A stretch of DNA of 64,000 nucleotides from Thalassovita taeanensis (GCF_900110775.1 NZ_FOEP01000005.1:62001-126000), one strand, 5' to 3'; counted from the first letter of the stretch, positions 53,617 through 63,275 are shown. Translations and numbers: made by a program. The notes: generated from the sequence alone by a model not told the origin.

Positions 53617-56555
53617 GGTTTACCCTCCAGAGGTTGCAAATCAAGTTCGAGGCGGCGCCGCGCCAGGACTGCAAGCGTCGGAACCGTGCCCATTCCGACC
53701 GCCACGGCGGCATCGGCTGCACCAAGGCGTGCCACGCCCAGCAGGCGGCCCAGCGGCGGCACCATGAAGGGGAGCACGGCCAGCCCGATGCTGCCCAGCA
53801 CCATCTGGTCCAGCGCGCGGTTTTCAAACAGTTTGTCGGGTCTGAGTTTGCGCACGTCCTGTCGTTGGCACGTCATCGTATAGAAAAGCTGACCCAGCGA
53901 GAGTGACAGGAACGTCATTGCGCGGGTCTGAGGTCCGGGGCCATAGCGCGAGAGCCCGATGAAATGCGAGGTCAGCGCCGAGGCCGCAATGGTAACGCCG
54001 TCGATGCCGATGCGCTGCATATGCTCGCGCGGGATGATCGGCTGGCTGGGATCGCGCGGTGGCTGTGACATGGCGTCGGCATCGGGATCGGCGAGGGCAA
54101 GGCCAAGCCCCGGTAGCACATCGGTCACCAGATTGATCCACAAAAGCTCCATCGGGGATTCCATCTCGCCGGGGCCATGCAGGGCTTCGGCCATGGTCAC
54201 GATGATTTCCGACATGTTGGTGGTCACCAGAAAGTCGAGCGCGCGGCGGATGTTGCGGTACACCGTGCGGCCGCGCGCGATGGCGTCGATCAGGGTGGTC
54301 AGCTCGTCGTCGCGGATGACCACATTGGCCACGCCGCGCGCCAGATCGGTGCCCGAGGCCCCCATCGCGATGCCGATATTCGCGGCCTTGAGCGCGGGCG
54401 CGTCATTCACCCCGTCGCCGGTCATTGCCACAACCCGGCCCGTTGCCTGAAGCGCCTGCACAATCGCCAGCTTCTGATCGGCACTGACGCGGGCAAAGAC
54501 GTGGGTCTTGCGCGCGAGGCCGGACAGCAGGGCGGGGTCCATCGCGGTAAGTGTGGTGGAGTCGATGATGCGGACGGGGCCGCCATTGGCCAGATCAAGC
54601 TCGCGCGCGATTGCGCCCGCCGTGGCGGCCTGATCGCCAGTGATCATGACGGTTTCGATACCGGCCCGGTGCAGGGCGCTGATGAAGTCCTTGGCGCCGG
54701 GCCGCAGCGGGTCGACCATCGCCAGATGGCCAAGCCAGGTCAGCCCGGAGACTTCATCATCTGTCGGGGCGGTTTCACCACGCGCAAAGCCCAGCACCCG
54801 CGTCGGTCGAGCCGCAAGCTGATCATTGAGACCGATGATCGTGGCGCGGTCGCTGTCGGTCAGCGGGCGGGTTTCGACCCCGTCAAACAGGTGCGAGCAG
54901 CGCGCCAGCACGGCGTCGGGGGCGCCTTTGACCACGGTCAGCGGGGTCGGGCCGTCGTGACAGGTCGCCATCCACGGGCGCCGCAGGGTGCGTTCGACGG
55001 TTGTGTGGCGCGGTCTGGCGGCGCGCAGTTCAACGGCGTCAATGCCGCAATCAAGCGCGAATTCCATCAGCGCGCGTTCGGTGGCGGACGACCCGTTGGC
55101 GGCGCCCGGACTGGTTGCACTGTCGTTGTTCAGCACTGCGGCCTCGGCGAGTGATCCAAGCAGAGCGAGATCGGTCAGCGGGATTTCGGACAGCCCGCGC
55201 GTGGCCGCGATCACCTGCATGCGGTTCTGGGTCAGGGTGCCGGTCTTGTCGAGGCAGATCGTTTGCAGCGCCCCGAGGCTTTCGACCGCATCAATGCGGC
55301 GGATCAGGATGCCGCGCTTTTCCATCTTTTTCAGGCCAAGCGCCATTGTGGTGGTCGCGACGACGGGCAGCCCTTCGGGCACTGCGGCGACGCCCAGGGC
55401 CAGGGCATCCTTCAGCATGCCCGCAAGGCCATAGCCGCGCATCCAGCCGATGCCCATAAGCGCGCCGCAGGCCGCGAGCGAGATCTGCACCAGCTTGCTG
55501 CCCAGAATATCCAGCTCCTCTTCGACCGGGGCGCGGGGGCGGGTGGCGTGCTGGCTGAGAAGGGCGATCTGTGCGGCGGCTGTGTGGCGCCCGGTGGCCA
55601 CGACAAGGCCAAGGCCCTGACCTTCGGTGACGATTGTGCCGGAGTGCAGCATCGTAGCGCGTGATCCGATCGGGGCGTCGGCGCTGACCTTGGTTTCGGC
55701 TGCCTTTTCGACGGGCATGGTTTCGCCGGTCAGGGGGGATTCGTCGACCAGAAGCCGGTCGGCGCTGACCAGACGGGAATCGGCCACGACCTGCCCCCCG
55801 GCCCGCACGGCGTAAAGATCGCCCCGCACCACGTCCGCGGCGGCAATCTCGACCGGTTGCCCGTCGCGCAGGACGGTGACGTTTTCGTTGCCGGTTCCGC
55901 TTTCCATCAGGGCGTGGATCACGCTTTCGGCCTGACCTTCGGTGACATAGCCAAGGACACCGTTGACCATCACGACCGCGAGTGTGGCCACGGCATCGGC
56001 GACGCCGCCCGTTGCCAGCGAGACCACGGCCGAGCCGCCGAGCATCAGGACGGGGAGGCTGGTGAACTGGTCCTTCAGCAGCCCGAGGCCCGAGCGTTTT
56101 TCATCCTGTGGCAGAAGGTTCGGGCCCTCGGTTTGCAGCCGGTTTCGGGCGTCGTCGGCGGTAAGGCCGCGGGCGGAGTTGCTGTGCAGGGCGGCGGCGA
56201 TGTCCTGCGGGCTTTGCGTGTGCCATGGCGTGCCAGTGGGGGCAGAGGGGGATGGCCGGGCGGTTTGCGCGGTGGCAGAGGTTTTGGGCGCGCCCACGTG
56301 TGGCAGGTCGTTGAGGATGGTGTCGACCAGCGTGCGGAGCCGATCCACAAGGTGGTGATGTGGCGTGCTTGGGTCATGATGCAGGATCACGCTGCCGGTC
56401 TTTGTGCGCACCTCGGCCCGGAGCCAGGCGGTTTCGGCGTGCACGAGACCCGCGAGCCGCGCCGCGAGGCCGGTATTGCCGCGCAGCCCTGCCAGCCGCA
56501 GGCGCAGCCGCCCGGGCACCTCGCTGTGGATGATCGTGATTGCTGCTGTCCGCAC
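53601..56555 (-). CDS. P-type ATPase (P2A/Ca-type) with N-terminal HMA_2-like domain
   Basis: A 984-residue cation pump. The N-terminal 85 residues form an HMA_2-like domain with no CxxC. Cation_ATPase_N covers about 110-180, TGE is at 277-279, PEGLP at 393-397, phosphorylation site DKTGT at 436-440, KGAP near 543 and TGDGVNDAP at 712-720. The Ca-site residues of SERCA appear conserved: Glu394, Asn780 and Glu783 (TTNMSE), Asn808, Thr811 and Asp812 (NLVTD). This predicts Ca or Mn export. The start is GTG at 56555. It is immediately upstream of, and overlaps, the MetK-like gene. Confidence 0.88.
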   Translation of the reverse strand: MRTAAITIIHSEVPGRLRLRLAGLRGNTGLAARLAGLVHAETAWLRAEVRTKTGSVILHHDPSTPHHHLVDRLRTLVDTILNDLPHVGAPKTSATAQTARPSPSAPTGTPWHTQSPQDIAAALHSNSARGLTADDARNRLQTEGPNLLPQDEKRSGLGLLKDQFTSLPVLMLGGSAVVSLATGGVADAVATLAVVMVNGVLGYVTEGQAESVIHALMESGTGNENVTVLRDGQPVEIAAADVVRGDLYAVRAGGQVVADSRLVSADRLLVDESPLTGETMPVEKAAETKVSADAPIGSRATMLHSGTIVTEGQGLGLVVATGRHTAAAQIALLSQHATRPRAPVEEELDILGSKLVQISLAACGALMGIGWMRGYGLAGMLKDALALGVAAVPEGLPVVATTTMALGLKKMEKRGILIRRIDAVESLGALQTICLDKTGTLTQNRMQVIAATRGLSEIPLTDLALLGSLAEAAVLNNDSATSPGAANGSSATERALMEFALDCGIDAVELRAARPRHTTVERTLRRPWMATCHDGPTPLTVVKGAPDAVLARCSHLFDGVETRPLTDSDRATIIGLNDQLAARPTRVLGFARGETAPTDDEVSGLTWLGHLAMVDPLRPGAKDFISALHRAGIETVMITGDQAATAGAIARELDLANGGPVRIIDSTTLTAMDPALLSGLARKTHVFARVSADQKLAIVQALQATGRVVAMTGDGVNDAPALKAANIGIAMGASGTDLARGVANVVIRDDELTTLIDAIARGRTVYRNIRRALDFLVTTNMSEIIVTMAEALHGPGEMESPMELLWINLVTDVLPGLGLALADPDADAMSQPPRDPSQPIIPREHMQRIGIDGVTIAASALTSHFIGLSRYGPGPQTRAMTFLSLSLGQLFYTMTCQRQDVRKLRPDKLFENRALDQMVLGSIGLAVLPFMVPPLGRLLGVARLGAADAAVAVGMGTVPTLAVLARRRLELDLQPLEGKPCVTL

Positions 56556-56703
56556 CGCAAAGGCCCCGCCTGTCGAATCCTTTCTACCATATAGGGCAAG
56601 GATCGGCTGTCATCCGGTTTCGGGGATGTGCGACGGATCGCGCGGCCTGCGGTTCTGTTGGGGGGCGGTGTCGGGCTTGGCGGCAAACACGCGGCGGCGG
56701 GGC

Positions 56704-57246
56704 CTATAGCCCGGCGGGAAGTTTGGACTGCATCATCGTTTTCCTGTCGAGTATGTCGCCATCCACGATGAAAGTGCCGTCGCCCACGGCATGGAGGGTT
56801 CGCTGCTCGGTGCGGGTGCTGTCAAAATATGCGGCGACGCCGCTTAGCACGATGATGTTGTGTGGCTCGATGATGTCGACAACCCGGCATTCGATATTGG
56901 CGAGGCACTCTTTGATCAGAGGCGCCTGAACGTGCTTGGCCTTGACCGGGGTGAGGTCGAATTTACCGAATTTATCGGTGTCTTTGCCCGAGCATGTGCC
57001 CACCCCGATGACGGTATCGATCAGGTCCACGGTCGGGATCGAGATCACGCATTCCTTCATGTCCCGAAGCGCGGTGTAGGAGTGGTTCCAGGGGCCGGTG
57101 GTGATGGCGAAGGTGGCGGCGAAATCCATCACCATGGTCCAGGTGATGGTCATCACGTTGGGTTTGTGACCGTCATGCGTGGTGACAAGGATGACCGGCC
57201 CCGGTTCGATCAGGGTGAATGCTTTGCTGAGGTGAAGAGTTTCCAT
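56704..57246 (-). CDS. Flavin reductase-like protein
   Basis: A 180-residue FMN-binding split-barrel protein of the flavin reductase (DIM6/NTAB) type. PGPVILVTTHDGHKPNVMTITW, WNHSYTALRDMKECVISIPT and the LIKECLANIECRV segment are family features. No signal peptide is present. The chosen ATG at 57246 (METLHLSKAF) avoids a 10-residue basic extension with no features. It follows truncated imuB, 57 bp apart. The physiological partner is unknown. Confidence 0.8.
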   Translation of the reverse strand: METLHLSKAFTLIEPGPVILVTTHDGHKPNVMTITWTMVMDFAATFAITTGPWNHSYTALRDMKECVISIPTVDLIDTVIGVGTCSGKDTDKFGKFDLTPVKAKHVQAPLIKECLANIECRVVDIIEPHNIIVLSGVAAYFDSTRTEQRTLHAVGDGTFIVDGDILDRKTMMQSKLPAGL

Positions 57247-57303
57247 GGCGGCCTTCGGTCTGCGTGGCGCAAGCATAGCATCCTTTCATCATTTATACTG
57301 CCA

Positions 57304-58035
57304 TCAATTCTGTCCGCTGTGGGGGCCGTGCGGTGTCAGTGGCGCGTCAGTGAAAATCTGTTCGGGTTGTCGGCCCAAAGCCTGATCCAGCCGCATAAGC
57401 ACATCCGGTCCGAACCGGCGGGTCACCGTGGTGCGAGGCAGCGCGATCAGATCAGAAATCCGCTGTATTCCAATACGTTGCAGGGCGATGCGGGTTTTGT
57501 CGTCCAGCCGCAGCGCGGCGATGGGCAAGGGGGTGAGGCGGGCTTGGGTGTGCCCCGTCTTGGCGTAGCCTTCGCGGAAATGCGCCAAGGCCCAAGCGGC
57601 GCCGCGGGTGTCTGCAAGCCCGATCCGCACAGTCACCCCCGCACGGGCAAGCCGGTGGCGCATGTCGTCCAGCATTGCGGCCTCACCGCCAAAGAGATGC
57701 GCCGCGCCGGTGATGTTCAAAAGCAGCCCGTCGGCGTCATCAAGCCCCACCCAGGGGCAATAGCGTTTCGCCCAGCGGGCCAGCATGTGCAAGAATCGCA
57801 GGTCGGCCCGCGTGTCTGCCGGGCGGCTTTGCAGGTCAGGGCAAAAGGCCCGCGCATCGGAATAGCCCATGCCGCGGTGCAGCCCCTGCTGTTCGGCCTG
57901 TTGGTTCAGGCAATAAATCCGGTCGGTATTCTTTTGGTGCAGGGTCAGCGCAAAGGGCGCGTCAGTCGGGCGTGCCCGCAGAACCCTGTCGCTGGGCAGC
58001 CTTGGAAACCACAATGACACGACGCGTTTGGGCAT
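57304..58035 (-). pseudogene. imuB: ImuB-type Y-family polymerase-like protein, C-terminally truncated
   Basis: A 243-residue reading frame that matches the N-terminal half of ImuB: KRVVSLWFPRLPSDRVLR, GLDDADGLLLNITGAAHLFGG and ALPRTTVTRRFGPDVLMRLDQALG. Complete ImuB is about 500 residues and continues past this last helix; here the frame ends in HGPHSGQN and stops. Only 57 bp remain before the next gene, so the C-terminal part (clamp- and DnaE2-binding region) and dnaE2 are absent. It overlaps imuA by 74 bp. It could be a deletion remnant; expression as a shortened protein is possible. Confidence 0.7.
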
Positions 58036-58543
58036 CCCATCTTACATCCCATGCAGACAATGTTCCTGATTTGTTCTTGATAAGCGCCCACCGTTGCAGA
58101 GTCGAGTCGTCAGGATCAAAAAGCGGTGAGCAGTGCCAGCGCGTATCGGCGGCATTGCTGCCTGCGCCTTCGGGGATGAGGCAAAGGCCGGTGGTTTGTC
58201 CGGTCTGCGCGGCAAGTTGCAGCCGCCGCCCTTCGGTCAGGCCAAGGGGGCGGCTGAGTTCCATCACCACAAGCGATACCGCGCCCGAGCGCAGGGCGTC
58301 TTCGGCCACCGCCAGAACATCGGTTTGCTCCTTTGCCTGTGCGACCAGAATCTTGTGCGGGTGCAGGTAGGGTTCGAAGCCGATCGGGTTGATCTGGTCG
58401 GTTTGCCATGCCTCGCGCACCCAAAGGGCGGTGCCGCCCAGTTGCCCCCCCAGCGCAAAGGCAAACACCAAGGCGTTGGGGCCGCAGGCCTCGTGCGTGC
58501 GGGCCTTTCGAGGCGGGAAGCTGGCAGAGAAATCAAAGGACAT
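57962..58543 (-). CDS. imuA: ImuA-like mutasome protein
   Basis: A 193-residue RecA-like protein (ImuA, SulA-related) that normally works with ImuB and DnaE2 in damage-induced mutagenesis. AFALGGQLGGTALWVREAW, ILVAQAKEQTDVLAVAEDALRSG and SLVVMELSRPLGLTEGRRLQLAAQ are family features. Starts are possible at 58543 (ATG) and 58558 (GTG). No alphaproteobacterial LexA box (GTTC-N7-GTTC or its reverse) was seen upstream, so SOS control is doubtful. Partner imuB overlaps it by 74 bp but is truncated. Confidence 0.8.
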   Translation of the reverse strand: MSFDFSASFPPRKARTHEACGPNALVFAFALGGQLGGTALWVREAWQTDQINPIGFEPYLHPHKILVAQAKEQTDVLAVAEDALRSGAVSLVVMELSRPLGLTEGRRLQLAAQTGQTTGLCLIPEGAGSNAADTRWHCSPLFDPDDSTLQRWALIKNKSGTLSAWDVRWDAQTRRVIVVSKAAQRQGSAGTPD

Positions 58544-58681
58544 GGGGCGATCATACACAAATCATGGCGAAGATAAATTTGGTACAGGCAAGAGTGTCGG
58601 CTTTGCCCAGTGACCGGGTGGGCACTGGGCTGATTGTCGTTTGATGCGCCGTTTGGCCAGGCTGATGGCGGCGCCTTTGGG

Positions 58682-60394
58682 TTAGGTGCGGACACCTGCG
58701 AAGCGCTGTTGCCAGTCTTCGCGGTCTTCGTCGGCGATTTTGGCGAAAAGCACCTCTGGCACGGTGAAGGCATGACCGGCGGGCAGGGCAGCCAGCGCCC
58801 CCGCCACATCGTCGGGCCATGTGTCATCCTTGGTCTGCATCGCGGCCAGCAGGGCGGCGCTGGCATCGGGGATGAAGGGGGCGGACAGCACGGCGTAGAG
58901 CCGGATCAGGTTGAGGCCAAGGCGAACCTGTGCGGCGGCTTGCGCGGGGTCGGTTTTGAAGGTCGACCACGGCGCGGTGGATTGCAGGTATTCGTTGCCC
59001 GCGACCCAAATCGCGCGCAGTTCCTGCGCCGACTTGCGGACCTCCATATTCTGCATATGGTCTTCGTAGGCGCGGATGCGGGTGGTCAGCTCGGCGATCA
59101 GCGCCTGTTCCTGCGCACCGTATTCGCCGCCTTGGGGAACAGTTTCACCGAATTTCGAGCGGCAGAATTTGGTGATGCGTGAGACGAAGTTGCCCAGCAC
59201 GTCGGCAAGATCTTTGTTCACGCTGGTTTGGAAATTTTCCCAGGTGAATTCGGCGTCCGAGCTTTCGGGGGCATGGGACAGCAGCCACCAGCGCCAATAA
59301 TCGGCAGGCAGCAATTCCAGCGCCTGATCCATAAACACGCCGCGTCCGCGCGAGGTGGAGAATTGCCCGCCGTCGTAGTTCAGGTAGTTGAACGACTTGA
59401 TGTAATCGACCAGTTTCCACGGCTCGCCCGAGCCAAGGATGGTGGCGGGGAAGGACAGCGTGTGGAAGGGCACGTTATCCTTGCCCATGAACTGGGTATA
59501 GGTGACGTCATCGGCGCCCTTGTCGGTGCGCCACCAGCGCTCCCAATCGGTGCCTTTGCCCGCATCGACCCATTCCTGCGCGCAGGCGATGTATTCGATC
59601 GGCGCGTCGAACCAGACGTAGAAGACCTTGCCCTCCATGCCCGGCCAATCCTCGGTGCCGTTTTTCACCGGGATGCCCCAGTCAAGGTCACGGGTGATGC
59701 CGCGATCTTGCAGGCCGTCGCCGTCGTTGAGCCATTTCTTGGCGATCGAGGTGGTCAGGATCGGCCAGTCGGTTTTGCTGTCGATCCATGCCTGAAGCTG
59801 GTCGCGCATCTGCGATTGGCAGAGGTAGAGGTGTTTGGTCTCGCGCTGCTCAAGATCGGTGGACCCCGAGATGGTGGAATGCGGGTTGATCAGGTCGGTC
59901 GGGTCAAGCTGCTTGGTGCAGTTGTCGCATTGGTCACCGCGGGCGGAGTCGAAGCCGCAGTTAGGGCAGGTGCCCTCGATATACCGATCCGGCAGGAAGC
60001 GGCCATCGGCGTGGGAATACATCTGCTTTTCAATGACTTCGCGGATCAGTCCCGCCTTGGCCAGCTGCCCGGCGAAATGCTGCGTCAGACGGTGGTTTTC
60101 CGGGCTGGAGGAGCGACCGAAGTGGTCGAAGCTGAGCCGGAAGCCCTTGGCGATTTCGGCCTGCACGTCGTGCATTTCGGCGCAGTATTCAGCGACGGGC
60201 TTACCCGCCTTGGCGGCGGCCAGCTCGGCCGGGGTGCCGTGTTCATCGGTGGCGCACAGAAACAGCACCTCGTTGCCGCGACCGCGTTGGTAGCGGGCGA
60301 ACAAATCGGCGGGCAGCTGGCTGCCCACGAGGTTGCCCAGGTGCTTGATCCCGTTGATGTAAGGAATTGCTGAGGTGATCAGATGCCGTGCCAT
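58682..60394 (-). CDS. metG: Methionyl-tRNA synthetase
   Basis: A 570-residue class I synthetase. The HIGH motif is HLGN ([16 protein letters not shown]). The zinc knuckle has CPNC and CDNC pairs, and the KMSKS loop reads STSRG ([13 protein letters not shown]), a known variant in this branch. The anticodon-binding helix bundle occupies about residues 400-560. The C-terminal tRNA-binding domain of longer enzymes is absent, as in many alphaproteobacteria. It is divergent from nothing and stands alone; the next gene downstream is imuA. Confidence 0.96.
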   Translation of the reverse strand: MARHLITSAIPYINGIKHLGNLVGSQLPADLFARYQRGRGNEVLFLCATDEHGTPAELAAAKAGKPVAEYCAEMHDVQAEIAKGFRLSFDHFGRSSSPENHRLTQHFAGQLAKAGLIREVIEKQMYSHADGRFLPDRYIEGTCPNCGFDSARGDQCDNCTKQLDPTDLINPHSTISGSTDLEQRETKHLYLCQSQMRDQLQAWIDSKTDWPILTTSIAKKWLNDGDGLQDRGITRDLDWGIPVKNGTEDWPGMEGKVFYVWFDAPIEYIACAQEWVDAGKGTDWERWWRTDKGADDVTYTQFMGKDNVPFHTLSFPATILGSGEPWKLVDYIKSFNYLNYDGGQFSTSRGRGVFMDQALELLPADYWRWWLLSHAPESSDAEFTWENFQTSVNKDLADVLGNFVSRITKFCRSKFGETVPQGGEYGAQEQALIAELTTRIRAYEDHMQNMEVRKSAQELRAIWVAGNEYLQSTAPWSTFKTDPAQAAAQVRLGLNLIRLYAVLSAPFIPDASAALLAAMQTKDDTWPDDVAGALAALPAGHAFTVPEVLFAKIADEDREDWQQRFAGVRT

Positions 60395-60457
60395 TGTGCC
60401 GCCCTTTGTCCGCTTTGCGCCTGCTTTAGCGCATGGCGCGGGCGGGTTCCAGCGCCG

Positions 60458-61678
60458 TTAGTCCGGGTCGCGGGTGCGCCCCGTCAGGCGGCCGACCAGA
60501 AACGAGGTGCGCGGCGAATAGATATAGCGGGTGCGGGTGCGCGCGGGGCGCGCGCGCATGCGGATAAAGCCAAAGATGACCAGAACGGCATGGCCTACGG
60601 CAATCATCACGAACATGGCGGGCGGGCCGAAGGTGGCAATCAGCCCCGAGGCCAGCAGCGGCGCGGCAATGGCACCGACGGCGAAGAAGAACATCAAAGC
60701 GGCCGACAGCTCGACCCGCTCGTGTTCCTCGGCAAAGTCATGGGCATGGGCGGCGGCGACCGAGTAGATCGGGAAGGTGGTCATCCCAAACAGCCCGGCG
60801 GTCAGCAGGATGCCGGTGGTGCTGAGGTCATGGGTCAGCGCGGTCAGGGTGCAACTGCCGACGGCGGCGACGGACATCCAGATCAGCACCCAGCGGCGGT
60901 CGTATTTGTCGGCCAGCCAGCCAACCGGGTATTGCGCAATGGCGCCGCCCGCGATGAACGCGGCCAAAAACCAGGCGATCTGATCGATGGCAAGGCCAAC
61001 CTGCTGGCCATAGATCGGCCCGACCATCCGGAACGAGGCGCTGGACAGCGCGGCGACCACAACACCAGCCGCCGCCAGGGGCGAACGTGTGACCGCCAGC
61101 ATCGGGCGCAGGCGCGGCGCGGCGGGGGTGTCGGGCTGGCTGGCGCGTGTCAGAGTCAGCGGCAGCAACGCGGCGCAACACAGGATCGCCAACAAATTAT
61201 AGGACACATAAGAGGCCGGGGCGAGCACCGAGATCAGCATCTGCGACACCAGCGAGGCGCCCATATCGACGATGCGATATGTGCCCATGGCGCGACCGCG
61301 GGTCTCATTGGTGACCTTGGCCTGCAACCACGCCTCGATCACCGTATAGCACCCGGCCACGCATAACCCCGAGGCCAGCCGCATCACCGCCCAGGCGGTC
61401 GGGTTGATCACTAGCATATGCGCCAACAGACCAATGGCGCCCGTCGCGGTGAAGGCGGCAAAGGCGCGGGCATGGCCGACGCTGCCCATCAGGCGCGGCG
61501 CCCACCAACAGCCGATGAAGAACCCCATGAAATGCGCCGACCCCAGCAGACCAATTTGCCCGGTGGTGAAATCAAGCGTGAAACCCGACAGCGCATCAAG
61601 CGGCCCGACGCCGCCCGTGGCCAGCTGAAGCAACACAACGGACATGAACAGGGCGGCAAAGGAAATCATCAGACGCAT
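60458..61678 (-). CDS. MFS transporter
   Basis: A 406-residue major facilitator with 12 TM helices. Typical loop 2-3 region WAPRLMGSVGHARAFAAF and loop 8-9 region VGWLADKYDRRWVL are visible. The mid-protein cytoplasmic loop has Pro-rich TPAAPRLRP. The substrate is unknown; the general pattern resembles YcaD-type transporters. The start at 61678 (MRLMISFAALFMSVV) is chosen over a 26-residue polar extension. A long 3-prime tail has an Arg-rich cytoplasmic end. Confidence 0.88.
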   Translation of the reverse strand: MRLMISFAALFMSVVLLQLATGGVGPLDALSGFTLDFTTGQIGLLGSAHFMGFFIGCWWAPRLMGSVGHARAFAAFTATGAIGLLAHMLVINPTAWAVMRLASGLCVAGCYTVIEAWLQAKVTNETRGRAMGTYRIVDMGASLVSQMLISVLAPASYVSYNLLAILCCAALLPLTLTRASQPDTPAAPRLRPMLAVTRSPLAAAGVVVAALSSASFRMVGPIYGQQVGLAIDQIAWFLAAFIAGGAIAQYPVGWLADKYDRRWVLIWMSVAAVGSCTLTALTHDLSTTGILLTAGLFGMTTFPIYSVAAAHAHDFAEEHERVELSAALMFFFAVGAIAAPLLASGLIATFGPPAMFVMIAVGHAVLVIFGFIRMRARPARTRTRYIYSPRTSFLVGRLTGRTRDPD

Positions 61679-61783
61679 TCGCCCACCCTGACGATCCTGA
61701 TCGCAGTGGCAAGCACGTTCGCGCCATCTTCTGTCGCTTCCGTCAGTATCCTGCAATAGAAGGTCGAAGCCCCGACCTGTGCT

Positions 61784-61802
61784 TCACATTTTCCAAATAT
61801 CC
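61784..61802 (-). repeat. Degenerate piece of the 34-bp intergenic repeat
   Basis: On the minus strand this reads GGATATTTGGAAAATGTGA, matching the second half of the 34-bp repeat (32185 and 49755) at all but one of 19 positions. The GGGAGCCTCCGGC half is not present. Confidence 0.5.
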
Positions 61803-61819
61803 TTGGCGAAGCCATCCGA

Positions 61820-61844
61820 GTGTCTGCCCTGAAAGGGCAGACAC
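61820..61844 (-). terminator. Hairpin downstream of the SDR gene
   Basis: A perfect 10-bp stem GTGTCTGCCC, loop TGAAA, GGGCAGACAC lies 45 bp past the SDR stop on the minus strand. A second small stem (GCGCC-GAA-GGCGC) is just beside the stop. No T-run; the hairpin is likely the transcript end. Confidence 0.55.
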
Positions 61845-61889
61845 GAGATATACTGCGCGCCGAAGGCGCACAATCAGGTCACGCGCGGC

Positions 61890-62627
61890 TTATTGCGCGG
61901 TATAGGCACCGTCGACCAGATGGTAACTTCCGGTGATGAAGCTGGCGCGGTCCGACAGCAGGAATGTCACCAGCGCTGAAACCTCTTCTGAGGTACCCAG
62001 ACGCCCGATCGGATGAGCGGCGGTGATCGCGGTCATCGCTTCTGCGGGCAGAGTCTCTAGCAGAGGCGTGTTGATGAAGGCCGGGCCGACGGCGTTGACC
62101 CGGATACCGTGGGCGCTGTATTCTATCGCGGCGGCGCGGGTCAGCCCCAGCAGCGCGTGTTTGGCGGCGGTATAGGCAGACAGACCGGCCATGCTGACGC
62201 TTCCCATGATCGAGGACATGTTCACAATCGCCCCGCCGCCGGATTTCAGCATTTCCGGGATCGCATAGCGCATGCCATAGAAAACGCCGTTGAGGTTGAC
62301 ATCCATCACCTGTTGCCAGCCCTCCAGCGGGTATTCGCCCACCGGAACCTGCGGCCCGCCGATGCCCGCATTGTTGACCAGCAGGTGCAGCGCGCCGGTT
62401 TTCTCGACCGCGAAAGCGATCATCTTTTCAACCTGATCGGGCTTGCCGACATCAACGGCACAGGCGTGGCCACCGATCTCGTCCGCCACGCTTTGCGCCG
62501 CTTCGAGGTTCATGTCGGCCACGACAACCGTCGCCCCCGAAGCTGCCAGCTCGCGGCAGCAGGCGGCGCCAATACCCGATCCCCCACCAGTGATAAGGGC
62601 GGTCTTTCCGTCAAAAGTCAGGTTCAT
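61890..62627 (-). CDS. Short-chain dehydrogenase/reductase
   Basis: A 245-residue classical SDR. TGGGSGIGAACCREL is the NAD(P)-binding motif, VVVADMNLEAAQ gives an Asp typical of NAD preference, LLVNNAGIGG follows, and the catalytic Ser-Tyr-Lys (SSIMGSVSMAGLSAYTAAKHALLG) is complete. The C-terminus GSYHLVDGAYTAQ is standard. The ATG at 62627 has an AGGAG site at proper spacing; ATG 62633 is too close to it. Substrate unknown. Confidence 0.92.
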   Translation of the reverse strand: MNLTFDGKTALITGGGSGIGAACCRELAASGATVVVADMNLEAAQSVADEIGGHACAVDVGKPDQVEKMIAFAVEKTGALHLLVNNAGIGGPQVPVGEYPLEGWQQVMDVNLNGVFYGMRYAIPEMLKSGGGAIVNMSSIMGSVSMAGLSAYTAAKHALLGLTRAAAIEYSAHGIRVNAVGPAFINTPLLETLPAEAMTAITAAHPIGRLGTSEEVSALVTFLLSDRASFITGSYHLVDGAYTAQ

Positions 62628-62843
62628 GATCATACTCCTGAGTTGAACTACAGGCTTCACGATGGGGCCGGGGCGGGAGGGCGTCTTTGATCCGGCTCAA
62701 CTGCCGCCACTTTCGGGGGCGATACCGGGAAAAATACTGACAGGCGCGGTTTGGGCGATAATTATCTGTGCGGGGATTTTTGTCGGTGACAGCGACGAGA
62801 TATGCGATAGCCTGCGCCGTGATGTGATCAGGGAGGACACAGG

Positions 62844-63275
62844 ATGAAACGAATGATGATGGCGGCGTTTTTGGCGCTGGCGCCGGTTGCGGGTTGGGCC
62901 GAAGGGATCGTGCACAAGATTGCGGTGCATGTGGACGATGGCGACCCGCGTGTGCTGCATATGGCGCTGAACAATGTGCAGAATATGGCCAGCTATTACA
63001 AATCGCAGGGCGATACGGTGCAGGTCGAAGTGGTGGCTTATGGCCCCGGCTTGGTGATGTTTCTGGATGGCAAAAGCCCGGTGTCGGACCGGATTTCGAC
63101 CATGTCGCTGGAGCTGGAGGGGCTGACCTTTTCCGCCTGCGGCAACACGCTGCGCAAGATGAGCGAAAAGGCGGGTCATGATGTGGCGCTGATGGACGAA
63201 GCCGTGGTTGTGCCGTCGGGCGTTGTGCGGTTGGTCGAGTTGCAGGAACAGGGCTATGCCTATGTCCGGCCCTGA
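62844..63275 (+). CDS. Periplasmic DsrE-family protein
   Basis: A 143-residue protein with a signal peptide ending at GWAEG (about residue 19) and a DsrE/DsrF-like fold: HKIAVHVDDGDPRVLHMALNNVQNMASYY, VEVVAYGPGLVMF, and FSACGNTLRKMS with the conserved Cys. Periplasmic DsrE proteins may act in sulfur transfer; no function is proven. Single gene with an AT-rich promoter region (62736-62800) upstream. Confidence 0.85.
   Translation: MKRMMMAAFLALAPVAGWAEGIVHKIAVHVDDGDPRVLHMALNNVQNMASYYKSQGDTVQVEVVAYGPGLVMFLDGKSPVSDRISTMSLELEGLTFSACGNTLRKMSEKAGHDVALMDEAVVVPSGVVRLVELQEQGYAYVRP

Noticed and set aside
53601-53660. SAM riboswitch ahead of the MetK-like gene
   Set aside because: The gene overlaps the ATPase coding region, so there is no untranslated leader to hold one.
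58559-58640. LexA box in front of imuA
   Set aside because: No GTTC-N7-GTTC or reverse match exists; the nearest sequence (a GTAC half) is too degenerate.
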